The notes under the pieces were generated by a model, which did not search any database, was not told where the DNA came from, and worked only from the letters and a program-made list of their open reading frames with translations. Below are positions 1 through 5,750 of a stretch of 6,746 nucleotides of DNA, in pieces (positions within the stretch are counted from its first letter, which is position 1; every line of letters begins with the position of its first letter). This stretch comes from Arenicellales bacterium. GTDB lineage: Bacteria; Pseudomonadota; Gammaproteobacteria; Arenicellales; UBA868. Made by a program: the position numbers and the translations under genes. The stretch is from positions 1-6,746 of the forward strand of contig JAPKAJ010000118.1 of assembly GCA_028825345.1 (NCBI GenBank), written 5' to 3'.

Positions 1-575
1 GCACCCGCAGGCGCGGCCACAGCGAGGAAGAAGATCAGCGCCTTGAAGAAGAATTGATCTCTGATCCCAAGGAACTCGCAGAGCATCTGATGCTGGTGGA
101 TCTGGGCCGTAACGATGTCGGGCGTATTGCCACCACCGGCTCGGTGACCCTGACCTCCAAAATGCAGGTCGAGCGCTACTCACACGTGATGCACATCGTC
201 TCAAACGTTACCGGCGAACTAACAGATGATCTGGATGCTATTGACGTGCTGCGCGCCACCTTTCCGGCGGGCACGGTATCGGGTGCGCCCAAGGTCCGGG
301 CCATGGAGATCATCGGCGAGCTTGAGCCCGAGGGCCGCGGCATTTATGCCGGGGCTGTTGGCTACATCGGCTGGAACGGCAACATGGATACCGCGATTGC
401 CATACGCACCGCCATCATTGCCGATGGCGAGCTGCATATACAGGCCGGGGCCGGCATTGTTGCCGATTCCATAGCGGCCAACGAGTGGCAGGAAACCATG
501 AACAAGGGCCGCGCTATTTTCCGTGCTGTGGCCATGGCGGTAGCCGGACTCGACCCTGACGTACTGGAAGACTAA
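1..575 (+). CDS. trpE: Anthranilate synthase component I, C-terminal part (5' end outside window)
   Basis: This is the chorismate-binding catalytic half of anthranilate synthase, the cytoplasmic enzyme that converts chorismate to anthranilate in the first step of tryptophan synthesis, with ammonia supplied by the TrpG glutaminase. The frame is open from base 3, so about two thirds of the protein lies to the left. Family blocks appear in order: an Arg-rich GT-R-R-R-G segment, EHLMLVDLGRNDVGR, HIVSNVTGEL with the catalytic-region His, GTVSGAPKVRAMEII, YAGAVGYIGW, and IQAGAGIVADS. The LGRNDVGR wording favours TrpE over PabB, which usually has LLRNDIGR. The Leu-Leu-Glu-Ser feedback site would be upstream and cannot be seen. 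The stop is TAA at 573-575. No trpG follows; the next gene is an unrelated sulfatase. The reading is clean with no lesion. Confidence 0.95.
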   Translation, partial: TRRRGHSEEEDQRLEEELISDPKELAEHLMLVDLGRNDVGRIATTGSVTLTSKMQVERYSHVMHIVSNVTGELTDDLDAIDVLRATFPAGTVSGAPKVRAMEIIGELEPEGRGIYAGAVGYIGWNGNMDTAIAIRTAIIADGELHIQAGAGIVADSIAANEWQETMNKGRAIFRAVAMAVAGLDPDVLED

Positions 576-608
576 CACCGCGTAACACAGCTCTTGGCCC
601 AGCGCACC

Positions 609-640
609 AAAAGCGCGCTAGCGCTGGCGGGCGCTCTTTC
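609..640 (+). terminator. Probable trpE terminator hairpin
   Basis: AGCGC at 612-616 (or at 620-624) can pair with GCGCT at 631-635, followed by CTTTC. An A-run at 609-612 faces the T-run at 637-639, so the stem can extend with one bulge. The T-tract is short. The hairpin ends one base before the sulfatase start codon, so it could also limit translation of that gene. Moderate to low certainty. Confidence 0.4.
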
Positions 641-2065
641 ATGAAAGATAAAACCAACGTTCTTTTTTTATTCAGCGACGAGCATCGCCGGGATGCATTG
701 GGGTGTTACGGGCATAAACTGGTGCAAACCCCGCACCTGGATAAACTGGCATCACAGGGAACGCGTTTTAGTCAGGCCTACACCCCCTCGCCGATCTGCG
801 TGCCGGCCAGAGCCGCACTGGCCACCGGCCAGTACGTGCACAACACCCGCTGCTGGTCCAACGCCCAGGCATACCAGGGCGAGCCGTCCAGCTTTGGGCA
901 CCAGCTGGTGCGCCAGGGGCACCGGGTCGATTCCATCGGCAAGCTGCACTACCGCGGCAAAGATTACGACAACGGCTTTGAGAACGAGATTCTGGGGCTG
1001 TATATCAAAAACGGCACCGGCTGGATCAAGGGCTTGTTGCGGGATCACGAATCGGTAATGGATGTCTCGGCCTATGCGCGAAAGATCGGGCCTGGCGAGG
1101 ACAGTTACACCGACTACGATCTTGAAGTAACCCGCCATGCCTGCGATTGGCTGCAAAATACGGCTAACCACACAAGCGCAAAACCCTGGACGCTTTTTGT
1201 CTCCTGGCTTCGCCCGCATTACCCGCTTATCTGTCCTCCTGAGTTCTACGCGATGTATCCGCTGGAAAAGATGGACCAGGCGCGTTTTATAGATGAGGCG
1301 GATCTACCCCGGCATCCGGTACTAAAAACACTTCGGCGCAACTTTAACTATGACGTGCATTTTGATGAGCACACCCGGCAGATCGCCCGAGCCTCGTACT
1401 ACGGCCTGTGCAGTTTTCTGGATGCCCAGGTGGGTCAGGTGCTAAGTGCGCTCCAAGCCTCCGGTCAGACGGATAACACCCTGGTGATCTATACCAGTGA
1501 CCATGGCGATCACAATGGTGACCGACGCATGTGGACCAAGATGTCGCTGTATGACGAATCCTCAGCAATACCCATGATGATCAAGGGCCCGGATATTCCC
1601 AAGGGCAAAACGGTCGATACCCTGGCCTCGCTGGTGGATATCTACCCCACAATATTGAGCGCCGTGGGGGCAAAGGATGATGGCATTACCCGCCCGGGTG
1701 TTGCATTGCAATCTTTGGCCACCGAGCCCGAATCCGAACGAGCGGTGTTATCCGAATACCACGATGGCGGATCCCCAGTGGGGCTTTTTATGTTGCGCAC
1801 CGCGCGCTGGAAGTACAACTGCTACCCGGGGTTTGAGCCCGAGCTATACGATATGCAGGCCGACCCGGGTGAACTGAATAACCTGGCAGGCGATCCCGGT
1901 TTTGCGAAGGTGCAAAAGCGCTGTCACCAGCAGATGCTCTTGCTGGTGGATCCCGAGAAGGTGAACCGCCAGGCTCTGGCCGATCAGGCCAGCCTGATAG
2001 AAAAACTGGGCGGGGTAGAGGCTATTCTCGGCTCTGAGGAGTTTGATTTCACGCCGGTGGGCTAG
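641..2065 (+). CDS. Formylglycine-dependent sulfatase family hydrolase (choline-sulfatase-like)
   Basis: Predicted 474-residue alkaline-phosphatase-superfamily hydrolase of sulfate (or phosphonate) esters. The site motif is C53-V-P-A-R57, matching C-x-P/A-x-R, where the Cys becomes formylglycine. Other visible elements are N-terminal VLFLFSDEHRRD with metal ligand D13, GKLHYRG (K101, H103, equivalent to the family's GKWHLG), RPHYP with H193, and the metal pair D287-H288 in YTSDHGDHNG. This is followed by K300 and SLYDESS, then a C-terminal ELYDMQADPGELNNLA block. Length and N-terminal wording resemble BetC-type choline sulfatases, but the substrate cannot be read from sequence. No signal peptide is seen, so it should be cytoplasmic. 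ATG 641 is the only start: the frame is open upstream but lacks ATG, GTG or TTG back to trpE, and the domain begins right at the N-terminus. No clear Shine-Dalgarno is present. No maturation enzyme or sulfate transporter is in the window. Confidence 0.9.
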   Translation: MKDKTNVLFLFSDEHRRDALGCYGHKLVQTPHLDKLASQGTRFSQAYTPSPICVPARAALATGQYVHNTRCWSNAQAYQGEPSSFGHQLVRQGHRVDSIGKLHYRGKDYDNGFENEILGLYIKNGTGWIKGLLRDHESVMDVSAYARKIGPGEDSYTDYDLEVTRHACDWLQNTANHTSAKPWTLFVSWLRPHYPLICPPEFYAMYPLEKMDQARFIDEADLPRHPVLKTLRRNFNYDVHFDEHTRQIARASYYGLCSFLDAQVGQVLSALQASGQTDNTLVIYTSDHGDHNGDRRMWTKMSLYDESSAIPMMIKGPDIPKGKTVDTLASLVDIYPTILSAVGAKDDGITRPGVALQSLATEPESERAVLSEYHDGGSPVGLFMLRTARWKYNCYPGFEPELYDMQADPGELNNLAGDPGFAKVQKRCHQQMLLLVDPEKVNRQALADQASLIEKLGGVEAILGSEEFDFTPVG

Positions 2066-2123
2066 CGCCCTGGCAACACGATACCAAGCCTGCGTCATGA
2101 GTTCATTTACCTCGGGGGCGTTG

Positions 2124-2252
2124 CTACGCGCTTTTCAGCGCTTTTAATACGGCGGCGTTTTCCCGTATGCGTTTTTGATCACTCGCCGCATTGGATTTAT
2201 TCACAGGACGATTCTTATTCATAATCTTCCCTTTCTTCACTCGCTTTCCCAT
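2124..2252 (-). CDS. Possible small basic protein, 42 aa
   Basis: Unrecognised. The minus-strand ATG at 2252-2250 opens a frame ending in TAG at 2126-2124. The product starts MGKRVKKGKIMNKNRPVNKS and ends in a helical-looking tail ENAAVLKALKSA. It is strongly basic with no membrane segment. An AGAGGT ribosome-binding-like sequence lies about six bases before the ATG. An internal ATG at codon 11 has AAAGGGAAG in front of it and would give 32 residues; I cannot choose between the two. TAGAAT on the minus strand upstream resembles a -10 box, but no good -35 is seen. It runs convergent to the sulfatase. The case rests on ribosome-binding spacing and composition, so it may be chance. Confidence 0.35.
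   Translation of the reverse strand: MGKRVKKGKIMNKNRPVNKSNAASDQKRIRENAAVLKALKSA
2147..2176 (+). terminator. Weak terminator-like hairpin after the sulfatase
   Basis: ATACGG at 2147-2152 pairs with CCGTAT at 2163-2168, followed by GCG and five T at 2172-2176. It could end sulfatase transcription 80-110 bases past the stop codon. It lies inside the possible minus-strand small ORF, so the two interpretations compete. Confidence 0.28.
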
Positions 2253-2538
2253 GGGGGACCTCTTTGGGGTTGGTCAAAAAATCAGGCCGCGATTCTACCA
2301 ACTGGCGCGCCATCGCGACAGCAGTTGTTTGGTCGAAAACCCACACCCAGGGAAAATTGCAAGCCCTGATACGTGAAAACACTAAAATTCTCCAATGATC
2401 CTCGAAAACTGTGGTCTATAACAATATCAGTTAGCATTGCCCGGTTGTACTTAAGACACAATGCGCCTTAAACACGGGCTTCGCGCTTTTCGGCTGCCAG
2501 CGTTACCCAACAAAGAAGCAACTCCTGGAGAAGTCGTT
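2253..2538. other. Non-coding stretch upstream of the lipoprotein gene
   Basis: No convincing gene on either strand; plus-strand frames here are short and lack family motifs. It holds the presumed minus-strand leader of the small ORF (TAGAAT near 2297-2302 on the minus strand) and the plus-strand leader of the lipoprotein gene. A TATAAC sequence near 2416-2421 is a possible -10 box without a clear -35. CTGGAG at 2525-2530 sits eight bases before ATG 2539 and is a good Shine-Dalgarno, which fixes the lipoprotein start. Confidence 0.4.
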
Positions 2539-4257
2539 ATGTACGTCAGAAAATTCCTATCGATTTTCCTTATCGGCCTTGTTTTGCCATAACCGGCTGT
2601 AGTAGTGGCGGTTCAAGCAGCGGTCTCGATAGAGACCCGATTGAAGATATTGATGGCGACGGAGTAGCTGACATCGTTGATCCGGATATGGATGGCGACG
2701 GTATTCCAAACGCCGAAGACCCTGATGATGACAACGATGGCGTTGAAGATTCGATTGATCCTACCCCCCCGCCAACCCCATCAACGAAAACCTGTGTGGC
2801 CGCTTCAATTCTTCCGCCCAACGAAGAAATATTCCCTGGAGATAATGCGGAACTAAGTTGGGAACTCCTACCAGAAGGGTGCGTGCTCCCTGCGACGAGG
2901 GCTGGCGGCGGAACAGGCGTCACGGTTCGGGCGGCTCCTCAGCGTACCTCGGGTACGGCCACAAGCGCGACTGTAAACGCCGGCAATTGTCTAGCGAACG
3001 GCCGCCATGGCAAGGTCTAATGTTTCACAGAAATAACAGTGCCCGATGGTTGTGGCAAGTTCGGGGTGGTCTATGACATCAGCGAGGTTGGCGTAGTTTT
3101 GGGAGACACCAATTTCTCGAAAGGCACCTATCGGCAGACAGTCTGGCATACCGGTAAGTCGTGTAGCGGCGAAGGTCTGCCAAATCCCTGTACCCAAGCC
3201 ATTAATTTAAAGATTAATGAGAAAAAACTTACCGGCGATTCCACCAAAATCACATGGGATTATTCACCGAGTGGATGTGAGTTAACTGCAGAGCAAAAAG
3301 AGTCAGTGGTCGTTGTTACAGCGTTTAACCAGTATGCTAAGCCTGATACAAAAACTTCGAATCCAAAGTGGCTTTTGAAGAATAAGCAGACCCATATTCT
3401 GGTTCCGAATAATTGTAAATGGTATGAAAATTACCCCGAGGGAAAGAAAAATATTGAATACGATTTTTCAGGTATAGGCTACCAGCTGGGTGATATCGAT
3501 GGCGTTAAGGCAGGAAATTATGCGAAGGTCGTTACGCATAATCACGGGCCGAACGGGAAGGGTTGTAATTACACAGATCCGGAACCTGATCCCGTGGTGG
3601 CTTTAGAGTTTATTGTTGGACCTGAAGGCAGTGATCTAACTGTAAACGCTGACGGCTCGGTAACAGGACCCACAAAATCTGGAAAAGCTGCTGTTTATGC
3701 TATGGCCACAGCCCACAAGGTCTCAGCCCTAAGTGAACCTACGTGGTCATCAACGCCCGGCGGGTATATGAACATTTATATCAACGGCGGCGCTGGGAAG
3801 AACGAGCGGATCACGATTGAGCCTGGCCGGACTAACGGCAAATACTATGTCGGAAAAGAAGGATCTGGCGTAGAAAATTTCAATACGTGGAAAGATTTAC
3901 AAGACAGCAAGTATGGCGACTACACTGTCCGAACAAACTTTGGCCCGGAACTTGACGGACCAGGCGGCACACGAACGTGGCGGTTGTGGCACGATAGCGT
4001 CAACCATTACCCACGAAGTGGGGCATTGCCTGGGGCTCGATGGCCATACGGCCGACGGCGGGCTGATGGATAAAACAGCGGGATCAGCCAATGTGATTAC
4101 CGCCAACGTGAACCGCACCTTTAATCTGCTGTATTCGTTGCCGCCGGGCAGTTCATTGAGCACAACCGGCCGTGCCATCACTGTGCCACAGTCAAACGCC
4201 CAAAGTGCCAGCGGCCTGATCTACGGCCCGATTATCGAGTACCACGGGCAGCATTGA
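2539..4257 (+). pseudogene. Broken secreted lipoprotein metalloprotease (metzincin-like), two frameshifts and one in-frame stop
   Basis: When rejoined this gives about 572 residues. ATG 2539 starts a signal peptide, MYVRKFLSIFLIGLV, that hits TAA at 2590. Adding one T to the run at 2582-2585 restores VFAITGC, a lipobox with Cys21. Next come thrombospondin-type-3-like calcium repeats (about residues 31-75: DIDGDGVADIVDPDMDGDG and relatives), a Pro/Thr linker, and two homologous Cys-bearing domains (about 86-209 and 218-343). TAA at 3018-3020 interrupts the first domain in frame. After residue 350 the frame runs to about 3941, then continues one base later, where HEVGHCLGLDGH (4012-4047) gives HEXXHXXGXXH zinc ligands, and GLMDK at 4063 fits a Met-turn. 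Dropping one base from GGCCC at 3942-3946 joins the frames. The intact protein was probably an outer-membrane-anchored or surface zinc protease. The three lesions suggest it is dead, unless some are sequencing errors. AT-richer patches suggest it may have been acquired. Confidence 0.85.
2793..3566 (+). repeat. Protein-level tandem duplication inside the metalloprotease: two ~125-residue Cys-containing domains
   Basis: Two divergent copies can be aligned by eye. Copy 1 has GDNAELSWELLPEGCVL and ends GVVLGDTNFSKGTYRQTV-x5-KSC. Copy 2 has GDSTKITWDYSPSGCEL and ends YQLGDIDGVKAGNYAKVV-x9-KGC. In rejoined numbering the cysteines are 86, 115, 151, 172 and 209 in copy 1, and 218, 247, 293 and 343 in copy 2; the first two are exactly 132 residues apart between copies. 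The spacing suggests conserved disulfides and a beta-rich extracellular fold. The alignment runs across the TAA at 3018 without a frame change, which supports a simple nonsense change there. I do not recognise the domain family. Confidence 0.7.
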
Positions 4258-4280
4258 TTTTAGGGCGCGGTGTTTTTGAA

Positions 4281-4310
4281 CCGGCCACAACGTTTGGTGT
4301 TGTGGCCCGG
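4281..4310 (+). terminator. Strong inverted repeat after the metalloprotease pseudogene
   Basis: CCGGCCACAAC at 4281-4291 pairs with GTTGTGGCCCGG at 4299-4310, with one bulged C and a seven-base loop. It sits 24 bases past the TGA of the metalloprotease. No T-tract follows, so it is either a terminator without a clear U-tail, an mRNA-end stabilising hairpin, or part of a mobile-element end. Confidence 0.45.
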
Positions 4311-4378
4311 CTCATCGAGCCTACCAGCCCTTGGCGCCACCACTGCAACGCGCCCTTTAACGCCAAGCCCCCGGATAA

Positions 4379-4561
4379 ATGCTAAACGAAGAGATTCGCT
4401 ACAGTCTTAAAAGAAGCCAAGATCATCATCGAGCAGTGCAAAAAACACGACAACACGACATCAACCGCCGACCCCATACCGCACCCGGTTACAGGCCTTC
4501 GGCACCGGAAATTAAATCAAGACGACTTAATCAATTTCAACAACCCACCGCAATGCGGTAA
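4379..4561 (+). mobile_element. Remnant of an IS3-family transposase (C-terminal end only, frameshifted)
   Basis: Three short blocks match the C-terminal end of IS3-family OrfB/DDE integrases when read across frames. NEEIRYSLK lies in the frame of ATG 4379. EAKIIIEQCKKHDNT lies one frame over, entered by an extra A in the A-run at 4409-4412. RPHTAPGYRPSAPE is back in the first frame from about 4466. Intact relatives read roughly LNEEIFYSLKEAKIIIEQW-x-HYNT-RPHSSLGYRPPAPE. The frame ends at TAA 4559-4561, where such transposases normally stop. Upstream, TAA at 4376 and loss of similarity show that most of the transposase, including the DDE catalytic residues, is gone. The sequence just after the stop may hold the decayed right end, but I cannot define a clean inverted repeat. 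Confidence 0.75.
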
Positions 4562-4599
4562 ACTCAAAATATGGCCACATCAGCTGGGCTATATTATCG

Positions 4600-4740
4600 A
4601 TTACCGGGCAGATGAGCCCCCATGGACCTAAAACCGATCAGGCACTCACATTTACACCGGATCACTTAAAACAGTGGCCGACCAGCTGACGGGGTACACT
4701 CCTTGGAATCTGACACTACATATTTACCTTAACTACTTAA
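4600..4740. mobile_element. Possible end fragment of an IS21-like element
   Basis: No gene is seen here. The segment around 4645-4690 contains TTTACACCGGATCACTTAAA followed by CAGTGGCCGACCAGCTGA. This style of GATCAC...TGGCCG...GGAAT wording is what I associate with the repeated terminal regions of some IS21-family elements. GGCC(A/G)-x-CAGCTG also occurs at 4573-4586, next to the IS3 remnant. This rests on memory of element ends and not on a protein match, so it is tentative. Confidence 0.25.
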
Positions 4741-4761
4741 AAAATAAACTGAGGCTACCCT

Positions 4762-4926
4762 ATGGCAAGAGCGAACTATTCGTTTGAAAAGCGGCAAAAA
4801 GAGATTGCCAAAAAGAAAAAAAAGGAAGACAAACGTCTAAAAAAGCTGGCGGCAGCCGCCGAGAATAATCAAGCTGATCAAGCCCCATCAGACGAAGAAC
4901 CTGCTAAGATAGACGGTCACGCCTGA
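4762..4926 (+). CDS. Small basic/acidic conserved-type protein, 54 aa
   Basis: ATG 4762 to TGA 4924-4926, beginning MARANYSFEKRQKEIAKKKK and ending in an acidic tail (DQAPSDEEPAKIDGHA). The N-terminal 30 residues are Lys/Arg-rich and predicted helical; the rest is Ala/Asp/Glu-rich and probably disordered. GAGG at 4751-4754 is seven bases ahead of the ATG and supports the start. The MARxNYSFEKRQ opening is one I recall from short uncharacterised proteins of gammaproteobacteria; this is memory, not a search. No function is established. The charge pattern would fit nucleic-acid or ribosome contact, which is inference. It lies upstream of the cold-shock gene on the same strand, separated by about 190 bases holding tandem repeats and a hairpin. 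It is intact, in contrast to the broken genes either side. Confidence 0.75.
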   Translation: MARANYSFEKRQKEIAKKKKKEDKRLKKLAAAAENNQADQAPSDEEPAKIDGHA

Positions 4927-4940
4927 TTTAGGCGCAAAAG

Positions 4941-5054
4941 AATCTCACTTTTCCCGTAGAATCTCATCATTCCCGTAGAGTTTTACTATTCCCGTAGAGT
5001 TTCACTTTTCCCGTAGAGCTTCACTATTTCCGTAGAAATTCACTATGCCCATAT
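4941..5054 (+). repeat. Six contiguous 19-bp tandem repeats upstream of the cold-shock gene
   Basis: Units start at 4941, 4960, 4979, 4998, 5017 and 5036, each exactly 19 bases with no spacers. The consensus is AGTTTCACTATTCCCGTAG. The 3' half (TTCCCGTAG) is the most conserved: identical in units 1-4, one change in unit 5, and more divergent in unit 6 (TGCCCATAT). Position 2 is A or G and position 10 is A or T. Nineteen is not a multiple of three, and both flanking genes stop outside the array, so it is not a coding repeat. Contiguous 19-bp direct repeats resemble replication iterons or a multi-site operator, but no rep gene is present. The location suggests a role in the cold-shock promoter or leader, or a neutral minisatellite. 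Confidence 0.9.
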
Positions 5055-5077
5055 AGAAGTGGTGACTTCAATATGGG
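5048..5077 (+). promoter_or_regulatory. Stable hairpin between repeat array and csp, terminator-like or leader structure
   Basis: CCCATAT (5048-5054), A, GAAGT (5056-5060), loop GGTG, ACTTC (5065-5069), A, ATATGGG (5071-5077). This is twelve base pairs with one A-A mismatch and a four-base loop. A T-rich stretch (ATTTCGTTTCTTT, 5078-5090) follows. It could terminate transcription from the upstream small gene, or be a structured part of the cold-shock 5' leader, which in CspA-type genes is long and temperature-responsive. The left arm is the 3' end of repeat unit 6, which is the part of that unit that departs from consensus. Confidence 0.6.
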
Positions 5078-5116
5078 ATTTCGTTTCTTTCACCAAAACA
5101 AAATAGAGTAAATAGC

Positions 5117-5323
5117 ATGACTAAAGGTACAGTAAAGTGGTTTAGCGCAGAGAAGGGCTTCGGATTTATTGCCCCGGATGACGGCGGCAAGGATTTGTTT
5201 GTTCATCATACTGAGATTCAGGCCGGTGGCGATTACGCAACATTAAGCGATGGCCAGGCTGTTGAATTCGAAGTCGGCCAGACCGAAAAAGGCCCATGCG
5301 CCCAAAAGGTTGTTGGACTTTAA
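5117..5323 (+). CDS. Cold-shock domain protein, CspA family
   Basis: A complete 68-residue single cold-shock domain (OB fold), a cytoplasmic single-stranded RNA/DNA binder that melts mRNA secondary structure. The opening MTKGTVKWFSAEKGFGFI carries the RNP1-type KGFGFI at residues 13-18, and LFVHHTEI at about 27-34 is RNP2. The end EKGPCAQKVVGL is standard for the family. Length fits the usual 65-70 residues. The start is set by the family N-terminus; only a weak TAGAG element lies 8-12 bases before ATG 5117. The leader is long and A/T-rich with a hairpin, and the 19-bp array lies just upstream, so regulation by leader structure or array-binding factors is possible. Whether it is the cold-inducible or a constitutive paralogue cannot be told, so no csp letter is assigned. 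Confidence 0.95.
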   Translation: MTKGTVKWFSAEKGFGFIAPDDGGKDLFVHHTEIQAGGDYATLSDGQAVEFEVGQTEKGPCAQKVVGL

Positions 5324-5337
5324 ATAATTAAGAAACA

Positions 5338-5384
5338 GCATTACTGACTGAAAAAATATCAAGCTTTCAGTCCTTCTGTAATGC
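5338..5384 (+). terminator. Long imperfect inverted repeat just after the cold-shock gene
   Basis: GACTGAAA (5346-5353) pairs perfectly with TTTCAGTC (5365-5372) around an 11-base loop. An outer GCATTAC (5338-5344) pairs with GTAATGC (5378-5384) across an asymmetric internal loop. It starts 14 bases past the stop codon, the place for a 3'-end hairpin. No T-tract follows, so it may stabilise the transcript end more than terminate it. Confidence 0.5.
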
Positions 5385-5592
5385 CGTATCAGTAGATGTG
5401 ATCTACAGCAACAGATCACCTCAATAGTAAACACAGCCATTGCCAATGGTGCTGTATTTGGCGATGGCATGTGTACTATTGCCAAGAACGACGGTTACAT
5501 CATCGCTTATCACTTGAGATGATGGTGTACGCCCACGCTGACTTTCTGGGTCAGGGTGGTGGTTTGACTTGGCTGACTTTGAGGTGAAGATG
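5385..5592 (+). other. Gap with coding-like fragments, no identifiable gene
   Basis: No gene can be supported. A plus-strand frame open from after TAA 5379 to TGA 5517 lacks a normal start but reads like protein (for example IVNTAIANGAVFGDG and KNDGYIIAYHL). A second frame from ATG 5519 (MMVYAHADFLGQGGG) runs on to a TGA near 5585. Together they could be the frameshifted remains of a small gene, but I recognise no family. The minus-strand frame across the same bases shows no motif. This may be chance. Confidence 0.25.
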
Positions 5593-5596
5593 ATTA

Positions 5597-5642
5597 GCGG
5601 GGGCATTAGCTGCTAAGGGAGTAGTTAACCCGCCCCTTTTTT
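5597..5642 (+). terminator. Rho-independent terminator
   Basis: GGGGC (5600-5604) pairs with GCCCC (5632-5636), immediately followed by six T (5637-5642). GGG (5617-5619) pairs inside with CCC (5629-5631). A near-palindromic TTAGCTGCTAA lies in the internal loop. The alternative register GCGGG (5597-5601) with CCCGC (5629-5633) is also possible. The orientation suits transcripts from the cold-shock side and separates them from the amidase region. Confidence 0.6.
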
Positions 5643-5750
5643 CATCGTGACCGTCGACCCGCTCGACGCGCCTTCCTTTTCGGATGCTAATAAGAGCGCA
5701 TGGCTTGGTATCTCAAGCTCGCCTTTATCCATTTGATTTAGAATCGCCCG

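Noticed and set aside
752..1219. 155-codon minus-strand open frame inside the sulfatase gene
   Set aside because: It is antisense to a gene with a full set of family motifs, and its own translation shows no domain. It is a shadow of GC-rich coding DNA.
2265..2320. Minus-strand sequence CAGTTGGTAGAATCGCGGCC resembling a tRNA D-arm
   Set aside because: No matching acceptor stem, anticodon arm or T-arm with the standard GGTTCGA could be found around it.
3913..4257. Separate 114-residue metalloprotease gene starting at ATG 3913
   Set aside because: It has no signal peptide, and no ribosome site was found. The zinc motif is better explained as the frameshifted C-terminus of the upstream lipoprotein.
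4941..5054. CRISPR array as an explanation of the tandem repeats
   Set aside because: The 19-bp units are contiguous with no unique spacers, and no cas gene is present.
4941..5054. Plasmid origin with iterons
   Set aside because: The geometry fits, but no replication initiator gene or DnaA-box cluster is visible, and the flanks are chromosomal in character. Kept only as an option in the findings.
5625..5732. Minus-strand frame of 35 codons beginning MDKGELEIPS, between the terminator and the amidase
   Set aside because: No ribosome binding site, and it runs through the T-tailed terminator. Composition alone is not enough to call it.
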